Counted from the stretch's first letter, positions 26,317 through 36,019 are shown. The stretch is DNA of 64,000 nucleotides from Clostridium sp. CAG:590 (GCA_000431135.1 HF987896.1:61061-125060); one strand, 5' to 3'. Translations and numbers: made by a program. The notes: generated by a model from the letters alone, not told the origin.

Positions 26317-27453
26317 ATGAAAAAAATAGCTGTTATGGGGTTGGTCGGTTGGAATAATTATGGAGAGCAATTCCTTGCAAAATGTACCGAATATTTGATC
26401 GGAGGACAACAGGAGGTAGAATTTATTGATTTTGAGCCGCCTCATAATCCGATTGGCAATATGTTATATTATATGTTTATTGTATTATCGCGGTTGATAC
26501 CCGTGAGGACGATATCAGACAAACTTGTCTGGTATGGGGTGTGTTTACGGTCAAAACGATATTTCAGAAAACATTTGCAACAGTGTGATAAGATCATATT
26601 TGCCTGTGGCAGTTACAAATATGGCACACAGAAATTGTGGGCATACTATTCACTGGCAATAGAACTGGCACAGAAAATGCAGATCAAAGTAATGTTTAAT
26701 GGAGTAAACGTGCAGGATTATAATGGTGGTAATGGAAAATGTGAGTGGTTGAAACAGCATACTAATTATTCATGTGTTACACAGTTTACGACCAGAGATG
26801 GGGAACATGGTGTAGATAAATTAAATGCTGATTATCTGACGGATACCCCTGTGAAAGCAATTGCGGTAGGAGATCCGGCATTCTGGATTCCGGAATGTTA
26901 TGGCATACAGAAGGAAGCAGAAACATCAATAATAGGTATCAATCTGATCCGGGGACGGATATTTGAAGATTACGGTGGAAACATGACAGAAGAACGGTTG
27001 CTTGATTTTTACTGTGATTATATCAGATGGCTGGAAAGCAGGTCTGTTTCCTGGGAACTTTTTACGAATGGATTAAAAGTCGATTATGAATTTGGATTAA
27101 AAGTACTTAAAAAATGCAACATGGAAGATCATACGATACGAATACCGGAGAGTGATTTGGATTTAGTGAAAATGATCGCCGGGTATAAAGGAATCTTGGG
27201 TGCGAGATTACATGCATGTATTTGTGCATATTCATTGGATGTTCCGTTTGCAAGTTTTATATGGGATGAAAAGATGTTGCGGTTTGCAGAGATTACGGGC
27301 AATACAGAACGTTTTTTGACAGAAGATAAGTTGGATGTTGAGAATATGAAACAGTGTTTTATGTACAGTATGCAACAGCAATATGATGTGAAGATAAGAG
27401 AAGAATGGAAACAAAAGACGAAACAGTCAATTGATGAATTTGTGAAAAGATAA
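26317..27453 (+). CDS. Polysaccharide pyruvyl transferase family protein
   Basis: This 378-residue protein matches the PS_pyruv_trans family (CsaB/WcaK/PssK type), which moves pyruvate from phosphoenolpyruvate onto a sugar as a ketal, adding negative charge. It begins with VMGLVGWNNYGEQFL, the family N-terminal pattern, and has the internal QFTTRDGEHGVDKL segment and the late GARLHACICAYSLDVPFAS motif (RLHA/RxHxxI-like, catalytic region). It is followed 13 bases later by a second member of the same family. It probably acts on the lipid-linked repeat in the cytoplasm. Confidence 0.82.
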   Translation: MKKIAVMGLVGWNNYGEQFLAKCTEYLIGGQQEVEFIDFEPPHNPIGNMLYYMFIVLSRLIPVRTISDKLVWYGVCLRSKRYFRKHLQQCDKIIFACGSYKYGTQKLWAYYSLAIELAQKMQIKVMFNGVNVQDYNGGNGKCEWLKQHTNYSCVTQFTTRDGEHGVDKLNADYLTDTPVKAIAVGDPAFWIPECYGIQKEAETSIIGINLIRGRIFEDYGGNMTEERLLDFYCDYIRWLESRSVSWELFTNGLKVDYEFGLKVLKKCNMEDHTIRIPESDLDLVKMIAGYKGILGARLHACICAYSLDVPFASFIWDEKMLRFAEITGNTERFLTEDKLDVENMKQCFMYSMQQQYDVKIREEWKQKTKQSIDEFVKR

Positions 27454-27466
27454 GGAGAAATATTCT

Positions 27467-28441
27467 ATGAATATCGTTGTATTTAATACGGCAATCGGAT
27501 CCTTTAATCATGGGGATGATGTGATAATGCATAGTGCAGAAGACGCATTGGCACCATTACTTGACCGAAGTTATATTATGGAACTTGCAACACATATTGG
27601 CAATTTCAATTTTATTCATTATTTAAAAAACAGCAAAAAATTACAATTCGCGGATACATGTGATTATAAATTTATAATGGGCACCAATCTGTTATCGGCC
27701 GATCTGTTAAGATCGATCGGTCAGTGGGTGGTAGATCCTGTTTCCAAACGGTTATATAAAAACAGCATAATGGTTGGTGTAGGAATTACAAAAAGCGGCC
27801 AGACACCAACATTTTATACAAAAGCATTTTATAGGGACATATTGCGTAAAGATATTGCGCATAGTGTACGGGATGAAGAGAGTAAGATTATGTTAGAACA
27901 GGCTGCAGGAGTCACGGTGTTAAACACAGGCTGTCCTACGTTGTGGAAGCTGACACCGGAGGTGTGTAGCAAGATTCCGGTTCAAAAAGCAAAAAATGTT
28001 GTATTTACATTAAGCGGACAGTCAAAATACCAGAATATGAAATGTGACCAGCAGTTGATTGATATTGTAGAACGCAATTATGATCATATATATTATTGGG
28101 TTCAGACATATGATGATGAAGGATATCTGAATAAATTACATCATACGAAGGAATTTACACATATATATTCTTTGAAACAATATCAGGAAGTGTGTCAGAA
28201 TGGAAATGTGGATTATGTAGGTACACGGCTGCATGGCGGTGTGTATGCTATGCAAAATGGTGTTCGTGCTGTTATTATTGAAATTGATCATCGTGCCAAA
28301 GGATTTAAAGAGATTAACAATATTAATTCCATTTCCCGCGACAATTTAGATGCATTAGAAGATTATATTAACGGGGATATTCATACAGAAATTCATTTAA
28401 GAGAAAAGGAAATTAAAGAATGGATTTCGCAGTTTTATTAA
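27467..28441 (+). CDS. Polysaccharide pyruvyl transferase family protein (second copy)
   Basis: This 324-residue member has NHGDDVIMHSAE near the N-terminus, VRDEESKIML in the middle (the VRDxxS signature), TGCPTLWKL, and GTRLHGGVYAMQNGVRAVII (RLHG motif) before the C-terminus. It is shorter and clearly diverged from the gene upstream, so the two probably act on different sugars or at different positions. AAGGAG precedes the ATG, and it lies 12 bases before the flippase. No SLH-domain protein occurs in the window, so an S-layer anchoring role is not indicated here. Confidence 0.82.
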   Translation: MNIVVFNTAIGSFNHGDDVIMHSAEDALAPLLDRSYIMELATHIGNFNFIHYLKNSKKLQFADTCDYKFIMGTNLLSADLLRSIGQWVVDPVSKRLYKNSIMVGVGITKSGQTPTFYTKAFYRDILRKDIAHSVRDEESKIMLEQAAGVTVLNTGCPTLWKLTPEVCSKIPVQKAKNVVFTLSGQSKYQNMKCDQQLIDIVERNYDHIYYWVQTYDDEGYLNKLHHTKEFTHIYSLKQYQEVCQNGNVDYVGTRLHGGVYAMQNGVRAVIIEIDHRAKGFKEINNINSISRDNLDALEDYINGDIHTEIHLREKEIKEWISQFY

Positions 28442-28453
28442 AGGAATAAGATC

Positions 28454-29917
28454 ATGAATAAATTATGGAAAAAATATAAAGAGTTACCGATTCAGGCGAA
28501 AGCAACAATCTGCTATACAATATGTAATATCATGCAGCGTGGTATTTCCATTATTACAATACCGGCATATACGAGGATTCTCACAAAAGAGCAGTATGGA
28601 ACATACTCTGTGTTTCTGTCATGGATAGAGATATTTGAGATTATTGCAACGTTTCGTCTGGCATGGGGTGGTTTCGTAGTTGGTTTAACGAAGTACGAAA
28701 GAGAAAGAAATGCATATTGTTCTTCCATGCAATGCTTAAGTATAACGGTTACGAGTATTTTCCTATTGTTATATCTTGCCTTGTCACCGGTGATCAATGC
28801 ATGTACCGGTATGAATACAATGATGACACTGCTTATATTTGCTTTATTATATGCAATGCCTGCCATTCAGTTCTGGACTGCAAGAAGAAGAGTGGAATAC
28901 CGTTATGTTTCTGTGCTTTGTGTTACGGCTATCAGTAGTTTTCTGATGCCTGTTCTGGGTGTGATCGCAGCGTGGTTTAGTGAGGATAAAGCAACGGCAG
29001 TTGTCGGAGCGAGAGTTCTGGTACAGGGAAGCATTGGACTCGTGTTAATATGGGTAAACTGTCACAACAATTTTACATTTTACAACAAAGAATTCTGGAA
29101 GAGAGCATTAATATTTAATCTTCCGTTGCTGCCGCATTACTTGTCGACGGTTTTGTTGCACAGTTCAGATCGTATTATTATAAAACAATTAGTAGGAACG
29201 GGAGCTGCCGGAATCTATAGCGTTGCGTATAGTGCGTCTATGGCAATGCAGTTGTTTGGAACATCCATCAGTCAGTCATTGCAACCATGGTTATTTAAGA
29301 AGCTGAAAGAGAAATCATACGATGGCATTAGTAATATAATGAATTTATCGCTTTTGCTGGTTGCGGTATTGAATCTTATGTTGATCATATTAGCACCGGA
29401 GGCAGTATCCATACTGGCACCGAAATCATATCAGGAAGCAATATGGATCATTCCGCCATTGGCAGCAAGTGTTGTTGTGATGTTCTTTTATCAGCATTTT
29501 GTGAATGTTGAGTTTTTCTTTGAAGAAAGCAGAATTACATCTGCAGCTTCGATTGGAGCAGCATTGTTGAATGTTGGATTAAACTATTGGCTGATACCGA
29601 AATTTGGGTATCTTGCAGCGGGATACACAACTTTGGCAAGTTATTCCGTGTTTGGAGTGGTTCATTATATTTTCATGTGTCTCGTTTGCAAAAAGAATAA
29701 TTGTCCGAAGACAATATTTGATATTAAGATCATGCTGTTAATTATGGCAATGTTTGCAGGTGTTACCGTTGCGGTTGCAATCGGATATACACACTTGTGG
29801 TTACGTCTTGCTGTTTTAGCTATTATTTTGATATTATTGATCGTAAAAAGAAAAGTGGTTGTCGGAGCACTGAAACAGATTATGAAGGGAAAAAGAAGTA
29901 AATCATCCCGTTTATAA
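28454..29917 (+). CDS. Wzx-like polysaccharide flippase (MOP/MATE superfamily)
   Basis: This 487-residue protein with about 12-14 transmembrane helices has the MOP-family N-terminus (PIQAKATICYTICNIMQRGISIITIPAYTRILTKEQYG, of which the RILTKEQYG part is the hallmark). It would flip the undecaprenyl-linked repeat unit made by the upstream genes. It ends the module, with a new promoter behind it for glmS. No obvious Wzy polymerase accompanies it; the GT-C-like membrane proteins at 18.5 kb and 49.7 kb are candidates. Confidence 0.88.
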   Translation: MNKLWKKYKELPIQAKATICYTICNIMQRGISIITIPAYTRILTKEQYGTYSVFLSWIEIFEIIATFRLAWGGFVVGLTKYERERNAYCSSMQCLSITVTSIFLLLYLALSPVINACTGMNTMMTLLIFALLYAMPAIQFWTARRRVEYRYVSVLCVTAISSFLMPVLGVIAAWFSEDKATAVVGARVLVQGSIGLVLIWVNCHNNFTFYNKEFWKRALIFNLPLLPHYLSTVLLHSSDRIIIKQLVGTGAAGIYSVAYSASMAMQLFGTSISQSLQPWLFKKLKEKSYDGISNIMNLSLLLVAVLNLMLIILAPEAVSILAPKSYQEAIWIIPPLAASVVVMFFYQHFVNVEFFFEESRITSAASIGAALLNVGLNYWLIPKFGYLAAGYTTLASYSVFGVVHYIFMCLVCKKNNCPKTIFDIKIMLLIMAMFAGVTVAVAIGYTHLWLRLAVLAIILILLIVKRKVVVGALKQIMKGKRSKSSRL

Positions 29918-29936
29918 ATTCTTAAGAAAACCGATA

Positions 29937-29965
29937 TTGTAAAAATTACGTTAAAGTGGTATAAT
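29937..29965 (+). promoter_or_regulatory. Sigma-A type promoter of glmS
   Basis: TTGTAA (29937-29942) and a consensus TATAAT (29960-29965) are separated by 17 bases, giving a leader of about 75 bases before the glmS ATG. The leader is too short and lacks the conserved core for a glmS ribozyme. Confidence 0.72.
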
Positions 29966-30048
29966 CTTGCTAGTTTTTTAGTAAATTAGTCTATTTTACA
30001 TGTATATAATAGTAAGAAAACAACATTCGGGTATAAGGAGGACACAGT

Positions 30049-31875
30049 ATGTGCGGAATTGTAGGATATGTTGGAAAAGAACAGGCTGCACCAATCCTGT
30101 TAGACGGATTGGCGAAGCTTGAGTACAGGGGATATGATTCAGCCGGAGTTGCAGTATATGACGGCAGTAATATTGAGATTGTAAAGGCAAAAGGAAGATT
30201 ACAGGCATTGCGTGATCTGACCGGAGATGGCAAGAAATTAAAAGGAACCATCGGAATCGGTCATACAAGATGGGCAACACACGGAGAACCATCTGTTACG
30301 AATGCGCATCCTCATTTTAATGAGAGCAAGACGATAGCAGTGGTACATAATGGTATTATTGAGAATTATCAGCCACTGAAAGAGAAGATGCTTTCAAAGG
30401 GATATCATTTTGTATCAGAGACAGATACAGAGGTTGTAGCACATTTGTTAGATTATTACTATGACGGCAATCCAGTCCGTGCAATTGAAAAGGTCATGCA
30501 CCGGGTACAGGGCTCATATGCATTGGGAATCTTATTCAAGGATTTTCCGGATAAGATGTATGCAGTCCGCAAGGACTCGCCACTCGTTGTCGGAGCATCT
30601 GATGAGGGCAACTTTATTGCTTCGGATGTACCTGCGATACTCAAATATACAAGAGAAGTTTACTTTATTGAGAATGGTGAGATCTGCGAATTGTCCGAAG
30701 AGGGAATTCAGTTCTATAATGAAGATTTAGAACCGATCCACAAGGAGACGAAGACAATAGAATGGGACATTGAAGCTGCTGAGAAGGGCGGATATGAACA
30801 TTTTATGTTAAAAGAGATTTACGAGCAGCCTAAGGCTGTATTAGATACGATCAGTCCGAGAATTAAGGGTGACAAGATTGTAATTGATGAGCTTAACATG
30901 ACGGAAGAAGAGATTAAGAAGCTTCGTAGAATCTATATTGTTGGATGTGGATCTGCCTACCATGTAGGTGTGACCGGAAGATATATTATTGAGAAATTAA
31001 CCAGAATTCCGGTAGAAGTAGATATTGCGTCCGAGTTCCGTTATCGTGATCCGATCATTGAACCAGATTCCATGACGATCATTATCAGTCAGTCGGGAGA
31101 GACAGCGGATTCTCTTGCAGCGTTAAGAAAGGCGCAAGAGTTAGGATCAAAAGTATTAGGAATTGTTAATGTAGTAGGATCTACGATTGCCAGAGAAGCA
31201 GATAATGTATTATATACCTGGGCAGGACCGGAGATTTCGGTTGCTACTACGAAAGCATATAGTACGCAGCTTTCGGCATTGTATCTGTTAGCAATGCTGT
31301 TTGGTAAGACAAGAGAGACGATCTCGGATGAAGAATATGCAGAATTATTAAGCGAGTTAAAGAGTCTTCCGGATAAGATTTCGGAGATTTTAGGGGATAA
31401 AGAGAGAATTCAGTGGTTTGCAAGCAAATATGCAAATGCAAAGGATGTATTTTTCTTAGGAAGAGGAGTTGACTATGCGACCTCGTTAGAGGGATCACTC
31501 AAACTAAAAGAGATCTCATATATTCACTCAGAGGCTTATGCGGCCGGTGAATTGAAGCATGGAACAATTTCCCTGATCGAGGATGGAATCCTTACCGTTG
31601 CAGTTGTGACGCAGCCGGATCTTTATGAAAAGATGATCAGTAACATTGTTGAGGTTCGTACAAGAGGTGGTTACATCTTCACGCTGACCAACAAAGGCAA
31701 CTGTGTGATCGAAGATAATTCTGATTTTACAGTCTATATTCCGAAGACACATCCTTGCTTTACTCCATCGCTTGCGGTTATTCCGTTACAGTTGTTTGGA
31801 TATTATGTGTCAGTTGCAAAGGGATTGGATGTAGATAAGCCAAGAAACCTTGCCAAATCTGTTACAGTTGAGTAG
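30049..31875 (+). CDS. glmS: Glutamine-fructose-6-phosphate aminotransferase GlmS
   Basis: GlmS makes glucosamine-6-phosphate from fructose-6-phosphate and glutamine, the first step to UDP-GlcNAc. At 608 residues it has the usual length. The mature N-terminal Cys follows Met (MCGIVGYVG). The glutaminase domain continues with YRGYDSAG and GHTRWATHG, followed by two SIS isomerase domains (GCGSAYHVG, SQSGETADSL, FLGRGVDYATSLEGSLKLKE, EAYAAGELKHG) and the AKSVTVE C-terminus. It is transcribed from its own promoter and has a good AAGGAGG site. The LCP gene follows after 36 bases. Together with glmM at 1.9 kb it covers two of the three steps of the pathway. Confidence 0.97.
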   Translation: MCGIVGYVGKEQAAPILLDGLAKLEYRGYDSAGVAVYDGSNIEIVKAKGRLQALRDLTGDGKKLKGTIGIGHTRWATHGEPSVTNAHPHFNESKTIAVVHNGIIENYQPLKEKMLSKGYHFVSETDTEVVAHLLDYYYDGNPVRAIEKVMHRVQGSYALGILFKDFPDKMYAVRKDSPLVVGASDEGNFIASDVPAILKYTREVYFIENGEICELSEEGIQFYNEDLEPIHKETKTIEWDIEAAEKGGYEHFMLKEIYEQPKAVLDTISPRIKGDKIVIDELNMTEEEIKKLRRIYIVGCGSAYHVGVTGRYIIEKLTRIPVEVDIASEFRYRDPIIEPDSMTIIISQSGETADSLAALRKAQELGSKVLGIVNVVGSTIAREADNVLYTWAGPEISVATTKAYSTQLSALYLLAMLFGKTRETISDEEYAELLSELKSLPDKISEILGDKERIQWFASKYANAKDVFFLGRGVDYATSLEGSLKLKEISYIHSEAYAAGELKHGTISLIEDGILTVAVVTQPDLYEKMISNIVEVRTRGGYIFTLTNKGNCVIEDNSDFTVYIPKTHPCFTPSLAVIPLQLFGYYVSVAKGLDVDKPRNLAKSVTVE

Positions 31876-31911
31876 CCACGGTGGAGGAATATTTTAGGAG
31901 GATTAAGTTTC

Positions 31912-33030
31912 ATGAGTAAGAGAAGGAAGAGTAAGAATAAGAAGTTAGGACTTATTCTGTTTGCGGAGATACTGGTATTTGTTGGTTTGCTTGCCGGATA
32001 TGGATGGTATTATGTGAATCATTCTTTGGATCTGATGGCACAGGACACCACAGATAAGGATGAGATTGATGTCAGTGATGCAGTTACCGAGACAATGAAA
32101 GATAAGTATCAGACGATTGCATTATATGGATTGGATGCGAGAGATAATTCGGATATGACGAAGGAAGGAACAGCACATAGCGATGCCGTTATCATCGCAT
32201 GTATCAATAACGATACCAAAGAAGTAAAACTTGCTTCTGTATATCGTGACTGTTTCTTAGAGATGGCAAGAACCACACCATCCACACAGAAATATACACA
32301 TGCATATTTCTTAGGTGGACCGACTTGTGCAGTAGAGACTTTGAATAAGAATCTGGATCTGAATATTAAGGATTATGTGTCTGTGAATTTTGAGGCACTT
32401 GCAAAGGCGATTGATGCATTGGGCGGTGTTACGATCAATGTCAAGGAAAAAGAGCTGAATAATCTGAATCATAACTTGGAGGAACAGGTAGAAGTAACCG
32501 GAATTGCTTCGGAGGGTGTATGGTCAGCAGGTGAACAGACGTTGAATGGTACACAGGCAACGGCTTATGCAAGAATCCGTAAGGTAGGTAACGGTGATTT
32601 TGAGAGAACACAGAGACAAAGGGCCGTTATCTCTGCAATGGTGAAGAAAGCCAAAGAATCTGATCTGTCTACGTTAAATGATGTGATCCAGGAGGTATTC
32701 CCTATGATCGCAACCAACATGACCAAATCACAGATCATATCACTTGCTACGGATATATTTGATTATGAATTAAGTGATAATATTGGATTCCCTCTTGCAA
32801 ATGAGACTCCGACACTTGGATCAAAGGGCAGCGTGGTTGTTCCTGCCAATCTGGTCAGTAATGTTAAGAACTTACATGAGTTCCTGTATCCGGATGACAC
32901 CGAGTATCAGCCATCTTCAGAGGTACGGCGTATCAGTGATGCGATTACGAATGAAACAGGAATAGGTGACGAGTTTACAGATGATAAGAAAACAGAGGAA
33001 CCAACTTCTACGAATTCTTCAGATAACTAA
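31912..33030 (+). CDS. LytR-CpsA-Psr (LCP) family glycopolymer-peptidoglycan ligase
   Basis: This membrane-anchored extracellular enzyme is predicted to move undecaprenyl-pyrophosphate-linked glycopolymer onto peptidoglycan. After a short basic cytoplasmic tail and one transmembrane helix (about 13-33), the LCP domain starts at ALYGLDARDN. It has the HSDAVIIACINNDTKEVKLASVYRD pattern (with conserved Arg and Asp that bind pyrophosphate), and ARIRKVGNGDFERTQRQR. A Ser/Thr/Lys-rich tail ends the protein. AGGAGG precedes the ATG. With three export systems in the same locus it is the natural candidate to attach one or more of their products to the wall. Confidence 0.92.
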   Translation: MSKRRKSKNKKLGLILFAEILVFVGLLAGYGWYYVNHSLDLMAQDTTDKDEIDVSDAVTETMKDKYQTIALYGLDARDNSDMTKEGTAHSDAVIIACINNDTKEVKLASVYRDCFLEMARTTPSTQKYTHAYFLGGPTCAVETLNKNLDLNIKDYVSVNFEALAKAIDALGGVTINVKEKELNNLNHNLEEQVEVTGIASEGVWSAGEQTLNGTQATAYARIRKVGNGDFERTQRQRAVISAMVKKAKESDLSTLNDVIQEVFPMIATNMTKSQIISLATDIFDYELSDNIGFPLANETPTLGSKGSVVVPANLVSNVKNLHEFLYPDDTEYQPSSEVRRISDAITNETGIGDEFTDDKKTEEPTSTNSSDN

Positions 33031-33053
33031 ATGAAACAGAGAGAATGAAATTG

Positions 33054-33102
33054 GGAACTTTATTTGTTAGGTAGATATATTTAATGGATAAAGTTCCTTT
33101 TT
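33054..33102 (+). terminator. Intrinsic terminator after the LCP gene
   Basis: GGAACTTTAT (33054-33063) pairs perfectly with ATAAAGTTCC (33088-33097) across a 24-base loop and is followed by TTTTT. The stem runs over a possible upstream ATG at 33084, which argues against that ATG as a start of the next gene. The large loop makes it less strong than the other terminators. Confidence 0.55.
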
Positions 33103-33134
33103 GCAATTACTTAATTACCAGGAGGAAAGGCAGT

Positions 33135-34535
33135 ATGATGAGAAGAAAGATTACAGCATGGCTGTTAGCAGGTGCAATGATATTAGCGGGAAGTATGCAA
33201 GGTGCATATACTGTATCAGCAAAGGAGACGACGGGGATTACAAAGACTGCACCATCAACATCAGGTGAGGAGGAGAAGGAAGTACATGTAGAGGGTTTGA
33301 CGATCAATGGAGAAAAAACGATATATCTCCGGTCTGCAAATGGAAAGATGCAGTATGTTCAGACGGATCTGACCGTAACATATAGTCCGGAGAATGCGGC
33401 AGAGAAAGAAAAGAAGATCAAGCAGTGGAAAAGCAGTAATCCTGATGTGGCATGGGTGGATATTAACGGTAAATTGGAAGCACGGAGTGCAGGGCAGACA
33501 ACGATCACGGCCACTGCGGCGAATGGTGTTGCTGGAACAATAAGTATTCAGGTGATTTATGACGGCAAGATCTATACGTCGAATAACAAAGAATTATATT
33601 ATAACAAAGGAGCATTGCTGACGAATCAGTTCTATGTTACAGAGGGACAGACTGTTTACTTAGGCTCTGATGGAACGAAAGTGACCGGATGGCAGAATCT
33701 GAATGGAAAGAGATATTACTTTGACGGGAATGGTGTGATGTCAACCGGGTGGAAGACGATTTCCGGTCAGAAGTTCTATTTTACTGCAGAGGGAGCAATG
33801 CTGACCGGAATACAGAAGATAGATGGTAAGACATATTGTTTCAATGAGAATGGTGTGGTGCTGACCGGATGGCGGACGGTAAACGGCAAACAGTATTGTT
33901 TTAATGAGGATGGTGTGATGCTTACCGTAGGCTGGCTGACATCCAATGGGAAGAAGTACTATTTTGATGAAAACGGTAAGATGGTTACCGGCTGGCAGGT
34001 CATTAACCAGAGACGTTATTATTTCGATAAAAATGGTGTCATGACAGTTGGTTGGAAGAAGATTGGAAGCAAGAGATATTATTTTAATACAGAGGGTGCA
34101 ATGCTTGCATCCGGCTGGCTGACATCCAACGGTAAGAGATATTGTTTGGATAAGAACGGAATCTGTATGACAGGCTGGAAGAAAATATCGGGAAAGACAT
34201 ATCATTTTGACAAGAATGGTGTTGCTGCAAAAGGGTGGAAGACGATCAAGAAGAAGAAATATTATTTTGGAAAACAGAATGCCATGACAGTTGGTTTCTT
34301 GAAGATCAAAGGCAAGAAATATTATTTTAATAAAAAAGGAGTTATGTCAACCGGATTCCGAAAGGTAAAAGGGAAAAAGTATTATTTTAACAACAAAGGG
34401 GTGATGGTAACCGGCTGGAAAACCATCAAGGGTAAGACATATTATTTTAAAAAGAATGGTGTGATGGTGACAGGGTTGAATACATTGCATGGAATTTCTT
34501 ATTACTTTGCACCGGACGGTCATTTAGTGTCATAA
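33135..34535 (+). CDS. Secreted cell-wall-binding protein with Big2-like domain and 14 choline-binding-type repeats
   Basis: The 466-residue protein has a signal peptide (cleaved near VSA), a Big2-like immunoglobulin domain (about 55-140, ending in the usual SAGQTTITATAANG run), and 14 tandem modules of about 20 residues with the pattern GW-x3-(N/G)GKxYYFxxxGxMxTG. No catalytic domain is visible, so it is a wall-binding or adhesion protein, or a structural scaffold. I start at 33135, which has GGAGG 9 bases upstream. The in-frame ATG at 33084 lies in a terminator stem. It is one of three repeat proteins in this window, and none is accompanied by choline-decoration genes. The repeats are a good target for wall-ligand tests. 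Confidence 0.87.
   Translation: MMRRKITAWLLAGAMILAGSMQGAYTVSAKETTGITKTAPSTSGEEEKEVHVEGLTINGEKTIYLRSANGKMQYVQTDLTVTYSPENAAEKEKKIKQWKSSNPDVAWVDINGKLEARSAGQTTITATAANGVAGTISIQVIYDGKIYTSNNKELYYNKGALLTNQFYVTEGQTVYLGSDGTKVTGWQNLNGKRYYFDGNGVMSTGWKTISGQKFYFTAEGAMLTGIQKIDGKTYCFNENGVVLTGWRTVNGKQYCFNEDGVMLTVGWLTSNGKKYYFDENGKMVTGWQVINQRRYYFDKNGVMTVGWKKIGSKRYYFNTEGAMLASGWLTSNGKRYCLDKNGICMTGWKKISGKTYHFDKNGVAAKGWKTIKKKKYYFGKQNAMTVGFLKIKGKKYYFNKKGVMSTGFRKVKGKKYYFNNKGVMVTGWKTIKGKTYYFKKNGVMVTGLNTLHGISYYFAPDGHLVS
33687..34535 (+). repeat. Tandem array of 14 cell-wall-binding modules (about 60 bases each)
   Basis: This is the coding array behind the repeats of the preceding protein. Units begin with a GW, GF, GI or GL codon pair and keep YYF or YCF about nine residues later and a GxM stretch near the end. 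Degenerate units in the middle (YCLDKNGIC, YHFDKNGVA) show divergence between copies. Confidence 0.85.
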
Positions 34536-34590
34536 TCAATGGTTATTTAATAGGTGTAAATGTATGCGGAGAGGGAGAGGTAGCGACAAT

Positions 34591-35925
34591 ATGAATTGGA
34601 AGAGGATGAAACGGGCGTGGATGTTATGCGCATGCGCGATGTTTTTGGGATTGAGCATGGGAACATGCAAGGTACAGGCAAAAGGTGTGGATGATTATGG
34701 AGCACTGAAGGTGTCCGGTACCCATCTGGTTAGCCGGAGGACGAATGAGAATGTGGTACTTCGCGGTGTGAGTACACATGGAATCAACTGGGATGTTGGG
34801 TACCCGTATATCTCGAAGAAAGCATTTCAGACATTAAGGGATGACTATTCTGTCAATGCAGTTCGTCTTGCAATGTACACCACGGAATATTACGGTTATT
34901 GTGACAAGGGCTCGGCGTCAGAGAGTCAGAGTCAGGTACAGAAGACATTACAGGTACGGATTGATACTGGAGTCAAAGCGGCAACGGATCTTGGAATGTA
35001 TGTGATCATAGACTGGCATGTATTAAATGACCAGAATCCGAATAAGTATAAGAAGCAGGCAAAAGCATTTTTTAAGGATATGTCTGAAAAGTACGCCAAA
35101 CAGGATAATGTACTGTATGAGATCTGCAATGAACCAAACGGAGGTACAAGCTGGTCTGATATTACCAAGTATGCAAAAGAGATCATTCCAGTAATAAGAA
35201 AGAATGACCCGGATGCAATTATCATTGTCGGAACACCGACCTGGTCACAGGATGTGGATGTAGCAGCAGAGAAACCACTGGATTATGATAATGTGTTATA
35301 TACATTACATTTTTACTCTGCAACACACAAAGACAGCTATCGTGCAAAATTGAAGAAAGCGCTAGATAAGGGACTTCCGGTGATCGTATCGGAATTCGGA
35401 GTTTCTCCGGCAAGCGGAGATGGAACGATTGACACAAAAGAGGCGAAGAAATGGCTGGATTATCTGGATGAGAATGAGATCAGTTATTTTGCGTGGAGTC
35501 TGAGTAACAAAGCAGAATCAGCATCCTTATTAAAAAGCAGTACCAAAAAGACGAGCGGCTGGAGTAAGAGTGATCTGTCACCTGCCGGAAAATGGATCTT
35601 TTCACAGTATGCACTCCGAAGCGGCAATGTGAAACCAAGTAACAGCAAACCTGCAAAGGTAAAAAGTGTCAAATTAACCCGGGGGTCTAAGAAAATAAAG
35701 GTTCGTTTTTCAAAGGTTTCTAATGCAACGGGTTATCAGGTCGTATATAGCACAAGTAAGAAATACAGCAAGGCAAAGAAAAAACTGATCTATAAGAATA
35801 CAACCACTTTGACAGGATTGAAAAAAGGAAAGACTTATTATGTAAAGGTGCGGGCATTCTATAAAAAGGCCAGAATGAAAGTGTATGGTTCTTATAGCGC
35901 AACGAAAAAGATAAAAGTAAAATAA
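34591..35925 (+). CDS. Secreted GH5 endoglucanase (cellulase-like) with C-terminal Fn3-like domain
   Basis: This extracellular glycoside hydrolase (444 residues) is predicted to cut beta-1,4-glucan or a related beta-glucan. After a signal peptide it carries a GH5 barrel with the family motifs GVSTHGINW, VIIDWHV, the acid/base Glu181 in CNEPNG, the nucleophile Glu268 in VSEFG, and FAWSLSNK. A Fn3-like module (about 355-444) with KVSNATGYQVVYST follows. I use the ATG at 34591, which has AGAGG 10 bases upstream and gives a normal signal peptide. Beside wall-binding proteins it could degrade dietary or plant cellulose, or instead trim a self-made polymer. The subfamily is likely GH5_2, judged by motif style. 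Confidence 0.88.
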   Translation: MNWKRMKRAWMLCACAMFLGLSMGTCKVQAKGVDDYGALKVSGTHLVSRRTNENVVLRGVSTHGINWDVGYPYISKKAFQTLRDDYSVNAVRLAMYTTEYYGYCDKGSASESQSQVQKTLQVRIDTGVKAATDLGMYVIIDWHVLNDQNPNKYKKQAKAFFKDMSEKYAKQDNVLYEICNEPNGGTSWSDITKYAKEIIPVIRKNDPDAIIIVGTPTWSQDVDVAAEKPLDYDNVLYTLHFYSATHKDSYRAKLKKALDKGLPVIVSEFGVSPASGDGTIDTKEAKKWLDYLDENEISYFAWSLSNKAESASLLKSSTKKTSGWSKSDLSPAGKWIFSQYALRSGNVKPSNSKPAKVKSVKLTRGSKKIKVRFSKVSNATGYQVVYSTSKKYSKAKKKLIYKNTTTLTGLKKGKTYYVKVRAFYKKARMKVYGSYSATKKIKVK

Positions 35926-36019
35926 TATTGTCTTTCTGATAGAAATGTGTAAGAAATTGACGAATGAAGTTCACATATATTAAGAAAATATTAAGTATAT
36001 AAATTATGGACGGAAACGC

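Noticed and set aside
26317..28441. CsaB-type S-layer anchoring by pyruvylation
   Set aside because: No SLH-domain protein in the window; wall proteins here use choline-binding-type repeats.
29966..30048. glmS ribozyme before glmS
   Set aside because: The predicted leader is only about 75 bases and shows none of the conserved ribozyme core; the ribozyme needs roughly twice that.
33084..33134. Upstream start for the 14-repeat protein
   Set aside because: It lies in a terminator stem and has no ribosome site; the ATG at 33135 has a good one and gives a normal signal peptide.
33687..34535. CRISPR-like periodic repeats
   Set aside because: The period of about 60 bases is in frame and encodes wall-binding modules with diverged units; no identical direct repeats and no cas genes.
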